From the NCBI GenBank assembly GCA_038503065.1, contig JBCAMK010000004.1, positions 2,369,001-2,433,000 on the forward strand: a stretch of 64,000 nucleotides of DNA, in the 5' to 3' direction. Of the stretch, positions 11,908-22,077 are shown one piece after another. The stretch comes from Paragyromitra xinjiangensis. Lineage: Eukaryota; Ascomycota; Pezizomycetes; Pezizales; Discinaceae. The position numbers were made by a program, and so were the translations under genes. Within the stretch, counting starts at the first letter, position 1. Each line of letters opens with the position of its first letter. The notes under the pieces were generated by a model. It made no database searches. It was not told the DNA's origin and saw only the letters and a program-made list of their open reading frames with translations.

Positions 11908-11979
11908 CTCCGATGCGGGGAATCGAACCCCGATCTGCTCGGTGAAAGCGAGCGATGCTAACCGTTACACCACATCGGA
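11908..11979 (-). tRNA. tRNA-Glu (anticodon UUC)
   Basis: A complete 72-nt cloverleaf without intron. The acceptor stem pairs TCCGATG with CATCGGA, and the discriminator base is G. The D-arm is around GTGTAACGGTTAGCA. The anticodon stem GCTCG/CGAGC encloses the loop CTTTCAC (anticodon TTC, decoding GAA/GAG). The T-arm contains GGTTCGATTCC, matching the internal B box. CCA is not encoded, as expected for a nuclear tRNA. It is the only tRNA I found. Confidence 0.96.
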
Positions 11980-13268
11980 TTATGAATATATTTATTGCAG
12001 GGGTATTAAGACTGGGTGTATGAGTGGTTTGTGAATCATCTTGAAAGGATCAACCCTCCTGACTTTCGTACTGATGTGTGTTGTGACTAAGGGGTAGGAG
12101 AAGAGGAATTGAGATGAATAAAAAAAGACCGGATTCATATATCTCTACTAGTTAGAGAAAATATCTATTGGAAAACTCAATACGAAAAATAATATTTTCA
12201 TATCTAAGTACTCCTTGGTGGCCCTTATTCTGCCTCTTCGAATGGGTTATGAGTGGTTCATCTGTTGTATGATGGATGGGAAGGGAAATTATGTTACTCG
12301 ATCGGTGTGAAAGTTCACCAGCTACTAGATTACGGGTTCTTTATTTTCTAAAGGCTTATATGAGGTTTAATTTCAAGTTACCCTCAGTGCTCTTTTGTCC
12401 ACCTACTTGGAATTGAGCTGACATATAAAGGTGGAGATAAACCACTTAACCTCTAGCTAATATACATAGTCAACGTCACTGGCCTTGTTGGTTTAATCTA
12501 TCGAGTTTGGGCTTGAAACACTGTACACAACTTGAGGTTTGGTTTCGCTAGGCTCAATCCCTCAAGGAAGATTTTATGTTCTACCGGCTGCCAGAAGTGC
12601 CAATTTGGTTCCAGACCTTATCGATCGAGTAAGAGTATGCGCTGTGGGTTCCCAGCACAAGCCGTATACATGACTCCCGTGGTTTTGGTCTTGGTGCGAT
12701 TATAGAGTATGTATGTGCTTGGCATAGACAAGTATTATGAGAGGTATGATACGCAACTGTCATTTTATCTATCTACCAGCGCAGGTGGGGGCGAGTCATA
12801 ATCGCTACTGCCAAGGGGCACGTTCTGGTTTTAGTTGCTTGTCTGGTACTCCTTTTCCTGGGATTGACTTTCCCTTAACATATCAATTAACTAGGATTAT
12901 GAGAATCTCCCGCGAATAAATCGTTGTTGTGGGTCGCAGTGATAAGTATAGTAATAGTTGAGGACCCTTATTTGTAGAAGCCGTGCTTAATTGTTTTTCC
13001 GTGGATGCCGACCTCGGGCCGAATTAAACCGAATTCTGCGGGCGTCCCAGCTTCCTTCGAGCAGATGCGCACTTCGTAAATAGTGATAGCCCGAGCACAA
13101 AAGTGCAAGGTTTCAGTAGTGCTCGTACGAGCGTGGAGATAATCCGGAGGCTCACGAGAAATCAATCTTCAGGGTTTACCCCAAAACAGGTTTAGCCCAC
13201 AAAGCATCAACCGGAAAATTATTTCCCCGACGTCATCTCTCCCCACGACTGTCCTACCCCAATCACAA
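11980..13268. other. Intergenic, nothing supportable
   Basis: No coding frame, RNA or repeat stands out. The last 70 bp before the thioesterase ATG contain GACGTCA and a CCCAATCA stretch, which could be CRE- and CCAAT-type promoter elements. These are short matches only. Confidence 0.4.
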
Positions 13269-14720
13269 ATGTCGCGCCCCGTTTCGAATCAAGTCGCTCG
13301 TATTTGCGCCGCATCCCTTCGCCAGGGGATCCCTCGGCATCGTCCATTTACGGTCCTTCATCCCACAAAGTACGATGGCGTATACAAAGAGTTGTCGGCT
13401 ATGAAGCTTCAAAAACCCTGGCTTCAGGCACTTGCTGAAAGGAATGCTGGAATAAAGCCCACGTATCCGCAAATACCTCAGGGCGGGTTGGCGCCGAAAC
13501 GGATGTCGGATAGTTATCATAAGCTTGTCAGTAAGCCTTTTTCCATTGTATATGTCTTATAGTGGGTTAATTGGGCGAAATGCATGGTTATAGGTGCTTC
13601 CACTATCAAAAGACGAATGGCTTGTAGATGGATATGTCAATGCCAGCGGGCAGCTGCGTCTCGGCACTTTATTTCAAGACCTTGATGCGCTGGCGGGAGT
13701 AGTGGCATATAAGCACACAGGGCCAGGGCCGACGACTGTTACCGCAGCCGTTGATAGGATTTCAATAATTCGTCCGCTCGAAGAGTTCTGCGATTTAGAG
13801 CTGAGCGGATTTGTATCTTATGTCGGAAAGTCATCGATGGAGATCTCCTTAGAGGCGAGAAGGAGTGGTGTGAAAGGCGAGGAGGGTTTATTATTGACAT
13901 GTGCTTTCACGATGGTGGCATTGAACCCCGAGACGAAGAAGGCGACTCCGGTCCCTCCGTTGATTATCGAGACACCAGAGGAAAAGGAAATCTTCCGGAA
14001 GGGCGAAGAGTACAAGAAAGCTAAACAAGCGTTGGCAAATGTCTCTCTGGCTAAGCAAACGCCTAACGATGAAGAATCCGACTTGATCCATCAAATGTGG
14101 ATGGAACAGCTTCAATATGAAGATCCTCAAAACGCGCTTTCAAAGCCCGAGTCAACGATCTACATGTCTACAACTACTATCGCCTCAACCCAGATAATGC
14201 AACCACAATACCGTAATCGGCATTCGTTTATGATATTCGGTGGCTACCTCCTCAAATCTACTATGGAACTTGCATTCTGCTGCTGCTCCGCGTTCGCACA
14301 CTCTCGACCGACCTTCCTATCCTTGGACCCTAGCACATTTGATGCTCCTGTACCAGTGGGAAGTATATTATACCTTACTGCAACTGTAGCCTACACGGAA
14401 CCTCATAATGATGGTTGCAGAGTTCAAGTCAGGGTTGATAGTTCCGTGAGGGATGTGGAACATGGAAGTGTCACGGAGACTGGCGTATTTAACTATACAT
14501 TTTTTGTGCCCAAGCAGTTGAAGGTTATGCCAGTTACTTATTCTGAATTCGTATGTTGTTTCCCTCCTAGCCATGCGGAGTTTTGGGTGGTGTAGAGGAT
14601 TTTGAATTGCTGACGAAATTTGTGGTAAAGATTACGTTCATTGATGCTAGGAGGAGAGCGGAACAACATGCAGCGCTCCCATTTATCGATGATGGAACTA
14701 AGACTAGGGTTACAGAGTAG
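13269..14720 (+). CDS. Acyl-CoA thioesterase, double hot-dog (ACOT9-like), probably mitochondrial
   Basis: Three exons, 13269-13526, 13594-14550 and 14631-14720, give 434 residues; the introns are 67 and 80 bp. The first donor is GTCAGT rather than the nearby GTAAGC, because only it keeps the frame. The first 25-30 residues are basic and lack acidic residues, as in a mitochondrial presequence. Two hot-dog domains follow: the first begins near LVDGYVNASGQLRLGTLFQD, and the second near the RHSFMIFGGYLLKSTMELAF segment. Enzymes of this family hydrolyse acyl-CoA to free acid and CoA. The last exon supplies the conserved end ITFIDARRRAEQ, which supports acceptor AAAG at 14630. The gene stands alone on the plus strand. 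Confidence 0.88.
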
Positions 14721-15217
14721 AGGGATTGGTGGAGAAGGAACAGAGTTGAGCTGGAGGCTGCAATATGATACCATTGATACAGATTTTAGAGTTCTTTCAG
14801 GGGATTTGTGTAAGGTGTATAAATTTTAATACAACCATCAAGAGAGAAGAATGTTTACGTACAATCAAAAACGGCCCAAACCCGAGTAGAGGAAGATATC
14901 AAGCTCGAGGGTTTGATACGCTCCCAGAACTGAACTCTTACGCTGGGACTTAAAGGGGCGGAGTTGCTTGCGGGGATACCTAGCTAATTCCACCCTAGAC
15001 GCCTAGAGTTTAACCTTTACTTGGAATCGCATTCATAAAGCCCACTTCTAGTATAATATTATGTTTCCTCTATATTTTGAATCATAATCGATAAATTTAT
15101 TTTTGAGTAATTAGATGCCTAAGCAAAATACCTAAACTGACAGTCTCCACGATCATTTTACTCTAGGCCGAGAGAAATTAAAATTAAAATCCAAAAATTT
15201 CAAGAGCTATTCCCTTC
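14721..15217. other. Convergent 3' spacer
   Basis: AT-rich spacer between the plus-strand thioesterase and the minus-strand zinc-finger-like gene. It should hold both 3' UTRs. No gene is seen. Confidence 0.4.
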
Positions 15218-16010
15218 TCAATTCCCTTCAATCGCCCGAATCCTCTCAACCCTCCTCTCCACATTTTTCCTACCACCACACCGTCAGCACCACCATACCT
15301 CTCATCACTCCCTACCTTAAGAAAAACAGGGGAAAAAGATAAAAGTCAAACCTATGCCCTTCACTCTTCACATGAACCCTCAAAATCGCCAAAGACTTCT
15401 CATCTGGATCATCCTCACTACCAGTCTTCAAATACTTCCCACGACAGTCAAGACACATGATGGACAACTTCCAATCACAAGTCATATTTCTCCTCCACTT
15501 CAAATACTGTAACTGCCGCTCCCTTACTAGCTCCTTGCCAGTCTCCGCATCGAAAACCCTCGCAGTAAACACCCTCGTGAAGACATCATAGCGATATTCC
15601 AGCTTCAGCACATGGAGTTCATTAACCACCCATTGCGGTGTAGGCTAGGAAGTCTGTTAGTAGTTCACCAATACATGGTATAGAATACATACAGGAATCT
15701 CAAAACCCAGATAATTTCTTTTACGATATCCCCCAGGCGGATTTCCACCCGCTGGTATAGTAGTTTCGAGCGCACTAACTACCGGTGACATTATTTCCAC
15801 CAGAGCTTTCCGGATAGCGGATGATTGGGCAGAAAGCGTACTTAAAGAGGGGCCTTTGGGGCTTGACTTTCTGGTGCTAGTGGGTTTGGGTATAGTGGCT
15901 TCTGAGAGGTTTGCCGTTCTACGGGCAGTTGCTTTGGCCATCATTTCTCTCATTTGCGGTATGAATCTCTCTACTTCGGGCTTCGTTGGTCTGCTTGCTG
16001 GTCCTGACAT
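15218..16010 (-). CDS. Small protein with a SNF5-tail-like C2H2 module
   Basis: Three exons (15693-16010, 15352-15644, 15218-15269) encode 220 residues; the introns are 48 and 82 bp. The second intron ends at GTGGTAG after a GCTGAC branch site. Other acceptors give immediate stops or an odd hydrophobic tail, while this one yields a charged helical end (RRVERIRAIEGN). The N-terminal half is basic and Ser/Thr/Pro-rich, and the middle has alternating beta-like segments. The C-terminus has CLDCRGKYLKTG, then an acidic spacer, then HVKSEGHR, giving C-x2-C-x(about 23)-H-x5-H. The SNF5 gene just upstream ends in the same type of module. Metal binding and a nuclear or chromatin role are inference. 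I know no named orthologue. Confidence 0.7.
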
Positions 16011-16097
16011 GGTTGTTGCTGAGGAGTTGGTTTGTGGAGTAGGAACTGCGAGAACGGAGATGCGAATGATGGGATATAAACAACAAAGTACAGGCGG

Positions 16098-16195
16098 CTG
16101 AAGACATGACTGTCACCTAGATAGAATCTTGGGGGGCTTTCTGGAGTGAGTTTTTCCGGACCTAAAGCCCCCCATGGACTGCAAGATGTCTTCAG
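16098..16195. repeat. Nested inverted repeat in the leader of the zinc-finger-like gene
   Basis: CTGAAGACAT at 16098-16107 pairs with ATGTCTTCAG at 16186-16195. Inside it, GGGGGGCTTT at 16131-16140 pairs with AAAGCCCCCC at 16164-16173. Both pairs are perfect 10-mers, giving a possible 98-nt two-stem hairpin that starts about 90 bp upstream of the minus-strand ATG at 16010. It could be an mRNA leader structure, a small mobile-element remnant or chance. Confidence 0.5.
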
Positions 16196-16941
16196 CTTCT
16201 TAGATGTAGTTGTTGTGGGGTTCAAGCAAAATTGAAGTGGATCGGGCTTGATGGTTGCTCTACTCCCTACGGCGATGTGGTTCGTCATGTGCCTAGAGGT
16301 TTTGGGGGGTATGTAACCCTATTTGCGGGAAATTACAAAGGATATTGGGAGGAAAAGCAAAGAAAAGACCGTTAGTGAACCACGATATTGATGGGATCCC
16401 TTTCCGTAACCTCGCGACCGACGTTTATTCGCTCTGAACAGGGTGTTGGGGTCGAGCTCTCTCACAAATGGGGATATTGCGAGAAACTACAAGAAACACG
16501 TATAGAAAATTCAGAAACACAATAAATACTACAGGTATCATTTCCCCCATAGAAAGACACCAATCCTTAAATCTTGGCACCGAGTGACATCCCATGATCC
16601 ACAATCTTGGTATCTCAATCATTCTTTAGTGTTTAAGTTCTAGTAGTACCTAATTACCAAACCATCCACATACACATACATCCATCCCACATTCATATCC
16701 CCCCCCCACACACACCGAGTCTCATCTTCTATCCCGCAAAATCTCTCGATAAACCACTCACCATAAATCTCAAAATCCAGAGATGGGGAAAAAAAAAAAA
16801 TTAAGAACATAAAAAAAGCATTCAAGGATAGCCGACAAACATAGAAGAGTAAAAAGTCGCAAGCCAGATGAGAGTAAAGGAAGAAAAATAATATTTGACC
16901 CGACCAAGAAAATGAAAAGAAAAAAAACCCCTCCATCTTAA
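16196..16941. other. Spacer upstream of the small gene, 3' of SNF5
   Basis: No supportable gene. It contains poly-A/T runs near 16790-16802 and probably the SNF5 3' UTR plus the promoter of the small gene. Confidence 0.4.
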
Positions 16942-19254
16942 TTAAGTCATACCAGCACCATTCGACCCAGTCGCTTTCGAAGCTTTACTAACCCGATTAT
17001 CCACCCTCTCCCTATACCGCGTCATTAACCACCACCCTTCAGCTCCATTCCAGGGGTTAAACAAAGATACATACCTATGCCCCCGATTCTTCAAATGCAT
17101 CAAGAAATTATCCACCGTTTTCTCAGGACCCGGTGTATACAACTTCCCAGGACAATCATGACACCTAATTCTCGGCATCCACTTATACTTAACCCCACCT
17201 GCAGCCGCACTCGCCCCTCCTGCAATCGGCGTGTCCGTCGCCGCATCATACGGCGTCTGTCGCATCATACCCTCGAAATTATCCGTCGCATACTGTTTCT
17301 GCAAGGCCGCCAATGCAGCGGTAAGCCACTCAGGGACTGGAGGCGGGTTCGTCGGATCCGGGCGTGCAGATGGCGTAGGTGTTGGGGCTGGTGGGGTGGG
17401 GTTACGGGGAGTTGGGGTTTGTGGTGGCATCATAGCGTGGGCAGCAGCTTGCTGGCGTGCGACCTGATCACGTTGGAAGGCGGCGGCTTGGTCACGTTGT
17501 TGCTGGGCGAGCTGTGCAGCTTTGAGTTTATCACGGCGCTCGAGGTCCGTTGTGAGCTTATGGAGACGGTCTTTGCTGATTTTGAGCTTGATGAGTGCGC
17601 TATCGATATGCAGTGGGATACCAGCGCGACGGGAGACGGGGGTGGCGACCGGGTGGTGGACTATATGGTCTGTTACCGCAGCGCGCTGGTGTTCGCTGCG
17701 GAGGAAGGCTGAAACTTCGGGGGTTGCGGAGCGACCGATGGAGGAACGGAGAGCATTCTGTGCCGCAATGCGTTGGCGCTTTGTCATATTTGCGTACCCA
17801 GGGATAGCCTTCTCTGGAGGAGTCTCTTCTGCTTCGGACTCGGAGGAGTCGTCGTCGCTTTCGCCGTCCTTGACGAGTTTGGAGGTCATGCTCTTTTTCA
17901 ATTCACTGATTTCTTGGACAGCGCCGGGGAGCACAGAGGAGACGATCTGCGAGCGGTGGGTTTTGGGGACTTCCTTAAGGTCTGGAAGCTGTGGACCACC
18001 GCGGCGGTTGACACGACGTTTTCGCCGCTGTTCACGGGAGAGCGACTTTTCGGCGCGGTCCATCTCGTTGTCGGATAGCTCGTAGAGCATAGGTGTGAAC
18101 TGGTTGTGGTGGACGGGCTGGCGGAAGAGCGACGGGAGTGGAGAGGAAAGCATTGCGGAACGGATGTCTTCGTCCTCGATTGGACGTCCATCGAACGGGT
18201 GACCGGTGATGAAGAGGGATTTAGTGAAAAGTTGAGCCTGCTCGCGGATCGAGTGAGCGATCGCTGTAGTGAACTCACCCGACAACTGCAAGTCGCGCGT
18301 CAACAAAATCGCAAACTCCTCAGGCGAGTTGAGCGGGTTATTAATATCCCACTCGAACTGATCTACAAGCGTATGCTGTCCAATTGTGATATTTAGCTTA
18401 ATTAAGATCCGCATATCGTCATTCTTGTAGGCAGTATACGGCAGCGAGAGGTCTAGTGGATCGTCGGCGAAGTAAACGTGCGGATGATAATCAGTCACTT
18501 GCGCGCGAATCGAATCAGCGACCATATGAATGAGCGGCGGCTGCAGTGGCAGGTGGAAGTCCTCAACCAGCTGCTCAGCGAACAACTCAAGCGGGATCGT
18601 CCGGTCATGCATATTCCACGTGAAGGTGTCGCGGAGCTTAATTTTGTCGTAATCGATATCGAGACGGATCGGAACAAGAGCCTCAAGGATGTCCGCCTGC
18701 TGTTGCATCTGAGTCCTCGTTAGACGCAGCTCGCGGGCTTTCCGCGCGCCGGGCCTTTTCCGCTCACACGGATAGAGGATGCGCGCTTTGCCGTTCGTGC
18801 TGCCATTGCCGAAGCCCTGGTAGCCGTAGCCAAAGATTGCGCCAGGGTTATGGGCGCGCTCGCGTCGCAGTGACTGGTAGTATTCTGATTCGCGTCGTTT
18901 CGAGCGGATGAGGTCGTTGGCGGCCTCGGACTGCGAGATCAGGGCTGCAGCGTGAAGATGGTCGCGCGTGATGTATTGATCGAGGTGAAGGGCGGAGGTG
19001 GAGGGACGGCGCTTGAGCGATTTGCCCTTGGATTCAGGCGTGTCGAGGTCATTTGAGCTTGAAGTTGAGGCTTTGAGTTTGCCTTTGAGGGAGTGCTTAT
19101 TGTCTGTCGCGTCGGAGACGGTTGTGGGTGATGATGGGAGCGAGGCGGGGGACGATGACCGGGCGAGGGAAGACTCTTTAAGAGAGGAGGAACCAGGAAG
19201 AGGGGTTTTACCGCGGATGTCATGCGCAGGAGAGGGGAGGGAGGTGTCGGGCAT
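16942..19254 (-). CDS. snf5: SNF5/SMARCB1-family chromatin remodelling subunit
   Basis: Intronless frame of 770 residues. About 185 low-complexity, Ser- and Lys-rich residues lead into two SNF5 repeats. Repeat 1 (about 190-255) starts ILEALVPIRLDIDYDKIK. Repeat 2 (about 283-345) starts ILIKLNITIG. An arm of conserved type follows (SLFITGHPFDG, then LPSLFRQP). Near 410-430 is a basic RREQRRKRRVNRRGG-like segment, then coiled and proline-rich parts. The C-terminus (about 695-730) has RCHDCPGKLYTPGP...HLKNRGHR, a C-x2-C...H-x5-H module. SNF5 proteins are core subunits of SWI/SNF or RSC, where they contact the nucleosome acidic patch. The symbol is by family; Sfh1 (RSC) cannot be excluded. Confidence 0.93.
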   Translation of the reverse strand: MPDTSLPSPAHDIRGKTPLPGSSSLKESSLARSSSPASLPSSPTTVSDATDNKHSLKGKLKASTSSSNDLDTPESKGKSLKRRPSTSALHLDQYITRDHLHAAALISQSEAANDLIRSKRRESEYYQSLRRERAHNPGAIFGYGYQGFGNGSTNGKARILYPCERKRPGARKARELRLTRTQMQQQADILEALVPIRLDIDYDKIKLRDTFTWNMHDRTIPLELFAEQLVEDFHLPLQPPLIHMVADSIRAQVTDYHPHVYFADDPLDLSLPYTAYKNDDMRILIKLNITIGQHTLVDQFEWDINNPLNSPEEFAILLTRDLQLSGEFTTAIAHSIREQAQLFTKSLFITGHPFDGRPIEDEDIRSAMLSSPLPSLFRQPVHHNQFTPMLYELSDNEMDRAEKSLSREQRRKRRVNRRGGPQLPDLKEVPKTHRSQIVSSVLPGAVQEISELKKSMTSKLVKDGESDDDSSESEAEETPPEKAIPGYANMTKRQRIAAQNALRSSIGRSATPEVSAFLRSEHQRAAVTDHIVHHPVATPVSRRAGIPLHIDSALIKLKISKDRLHKLTTDLERRDKLKAAQLAQQQRDQAAAFQRDQVARQQAAAHAMMPPQTPTPRNPTPPAPTPTPSARPDPTNPPPVPEWLTAALAALQKQYATDNFEGMMRQTPYDAATDTPIAGGASAAAGGVKYKWMPRIRCHDCPGKLYTPGPEKTVDNFLMHLKNRGHRYVSLFNPWNGAEGWWLMTRYRERVDNRVSKASKATGSNGAGMT

Positions 19255-20000
19255 GATGCGACTGCGGAGAAGGAGCTAGAGCTGGGAGGGGAAGGGGGTG
19301 GGTGGTTGGTCCGATTCTGCACTGGGCGGAGATCTGGGCCTTTGGTGGTCAGGCGCGACGGGAGCTTCAGACGGCCCGTGAGGGGTGTATGATAGAGCGA
19401 GGTAAGCAAGAGAAAGCGAGCGAGCAAGGAGTGATGTAATGAGAAATGAGGGCCGCCACCAGGGGCTGACAGGCAGGTAAGGTAGACTGGACCGAAACGG
19501 GGGACAGGAGGAGAAAGGGACCGAAAGAATATTCTGGACGGACAGAGCGAGATATGTAGATTGATAGACAGATTGGGGGCAGATAGAGAGATAGAGAGAT
19601 GGGGATAGCGAGATAATAGACGGAGAGTGAAGGGGGCCAGAGAGAAGCGATGGAACACCACCGGGGAGAAGAAAAAAGAAAAATATTAAAAGAAAAGAAA
19701 AAAAACAGAGATACAGCACACAACAGAAACACAACAGCCAACAAGAAGCCAGAAATGTCCAGGCGAACAAAATAGAGATCCCACGCCCCCCGCCGAAACA
19801 CTGAAAATCCGGGGAACAGCTTAAATCCCAAAAAAAAGGAGATGGAGGGGCGGATGAATCTATTACAGGAGGCTCAAAATGCTGTCAGGCGAATCTCCCC
19901 CTTTGGCGGCGTGGATGTAAGTTTTTCCGAGGGAAAAGATAGACGACCGACACGGATGAGCTCCCGAATGCGACACACAGCGCGTTAGATCCGATTCTTA
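19255..20000 (-). promoter_or_regulatory. Pyrimidine-rich leader and promoter of SNF5
   Basis: On the coding strand this stretch is strongly CT-rich, with runs of CTCTCTAT and TTTTCTTTT. This is typical of 5' leaders and promoters of constitutively expressed filamentous-fungal genes. Open frames read across it (for example 18939-19661) are by-products of the composition. No TATA box is obvious. Confidence 0.45.
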
Positions 20001-22077
20001 TTTTATTTTTTTCAATCTCCCTGTCGAATCTATGCTTCTGGCCTGGTTTCCTGTTCCCTGGTTCCTGCGTGGAACTGTTGAAGCTTGACCTTTCTTTCCT
20101 TTTTCTGACTTCCCCACCTCTCCTTCTGCAGTGGGGTTATTTCCCCCGGTTGCCCACACTGCCGTTAACCTGTAGGTACTGTTCCTGCAGCCTGCCCTAC
20201 CGTAGGCTCCCTGTAGCCTCTTTTTTTCCTTTTCTTATTCTCCGAGACAGAGGTGGGGGTCGGGAGTTTGGTGGGACCTTCGGTTTGCACTTCTGTTTGG
20301 CTGTTGTGGGGAAAACCGAAGAATGCGGGGAGGGGGAATTAATCCGCCTAAGCGCTTGGAATCAACCCACTGGAGATGAAGGAATGGTGTTTCTAGCTAC
20401 CGCACCTATCGTATTTAATATTTGTATTTCTATCTGATGGGGCCTTTTCCAGAAGGCTTTTGCTCTTTCTGTTCTTTTCGTCTTCTGTGTTTTCGGTTGT
20501 GGAGACAGGGATCTGAAGGGAATTGGCTTTTGGGCAGCCAGGGTGACGAACACGTCTGGATAGATTGAGGCATGGCCAGAAGAGAATATTGCCAGCTGGA
20601 TGGTCCATTCCATTCCATTGGAATCTGTCTTCGTGGGGAGATCGTGAATCTGCAAAAACTCGATCACGTGCAGTTGTTTGCCACTCTGGAGCGTATGTAT
20701 AAAGTACATGCATGCATGTCCTACAGCCACTCCTTGGGTATAACGAAACTGGAGGCACTGTGGATTTCGCCCAAGATCGAGGAAGAGTCAAAGAAAAACT
20801 CAAAAAAATATGGATAAAGCCTATGAGCAGCGTGAAGGATCCGCTCAATGTTTGAAAGGAACTGGTTCTATGACCCTTGCCTGGCCCTTTGAAGAATTCG
20901 TCGCACCCAGCTTCGTCATATCCAGGGACGACCCTACCCACCTGAGGAGACCCATCAAGCCTGGCTCCTGGTGGCTGGTTAAGCGAGCCTTGGCCTAGAT
21001 ACTGTTCTGCGGCTTTAGTTCTGGAGTGCCGTACGGGCTTTCTCAGGATGGCTTCTGTGCTTCTTAGATATCTGCATAATGAATACATCAGCTAGGATAG
21101 GCTAGGCAAACTTGGTATTTCGCCCCCCTTCTCTCAAGAGAAGACAGAAGCCTACAAGACCCTATCTTGAGTTGCTGTGACTGGGATTTTCATGAGAAGT
21201 TCAACCAGTAATGAAAAAAACCTCTCCTAGGCTTGTTCATCGGATATCACTCGAAATAATACAGTCTCGCCTTGTTGGAGATGCCTCCTAATACGGAGCG
21301 TGGCTTCGGGGCCGGAAATGACTGAGAGACAAGCACCCGAGCACACGAGCACTCGGGTACTTGAGAGGGCTACACGAGTATATATGCAGGAGCGCGCTGC
21401 CAATAAGCAATCGACCTCTCCAAGTGCCTACTATCCAAACATGTATTAAGCTGGGGAAAAAAGGGCTCGGGATATCACGTCTCGTGGTATCGGTCTGGAG
21501 ATGAGGTGTTTCTCCGTCGATATCGCTGGCTGCGAAGATCCTCGAAATGATGCATTTACTTCAAGTGCCTTGGGAGTGCCTTGGAGTATCTCTTCTCTCC
21601 TCTCTTCCGAGATGGCGTGGAAACTGGGATATTTACTAACGCTAGTAACTCTGGTGATCAACGATTCTCAATCGCTGGTCTCGCTGTTTGTGGTGAGAGA
21701 GACTGGCCACCCTTCGTCTTAGGGGATTGTCGAGGAAATACTGGTGCCACAGCAAAAACTGCTTTAATTCCGTCCTGCATATCAGAACTCTACCTTGGTA
21801 TACTTCCGAGTTATCGGTTACTGGCATTTCTTTGACCTCGATAGGGACACGAACGACATCAATCTGTGATAAATTTTACAGTACTCATAGCCCAGGTGGT
21901 TGAAGGCGCCTGGTGAGAAATTCATCAATCGAGGATTACTGTATTAAGAATACAAAGATCAATCGCTTCCAAAAGTCCACAACCGCTAATCGAAGGATGA
22001 AACATTCCAAGAAAAAAAACACCCGCTATCAGTCATAAAAAATTATCCGGAATCGTCATCAACATCACTCATTTTTT
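20001..22077. other. Intergenic, nothing firmly supportable
   Basis: The longest frame (20393-21088, minus, 231 codons) has no motif, no membrane pattern and no splice-linked neighbour, so I do not call it. An ACCCGAG/CTCGGGT hairpin sits near 21333-21358. No transposon signature is seen. Confidence 0.4.

Noticed and set aside
10190..14720. Secondary-metabolite cluster from the dehydrogenase and thioesterase
   Set aside because: The thioesterase is an ACOT9-like housekeeping type with a mitochondrial-like N-terminus. A tRNA lies between them, and there is no synthase, transporter or regulator nearby.
17077..17712. Long plus-strand frame of 211 codons opposite SNF5
   Set aside because: It is antisense to a well-supported SNF5 coding region and has a biased, Arg-rich composition from the reverse complement.
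18939..19661. 240-codon minus-strand frame upstream of SNF5
   Set aside because: It overlaps the SNF5 start in another frame and is Ser/Leu/Pro-rich because of the CT-rich leader.
20393..21088. 231-codon minus-strand frame
   Set aside because: No domain, signal peptide, credible membrane pattern or splice partner. Length alone is weak evidence here.
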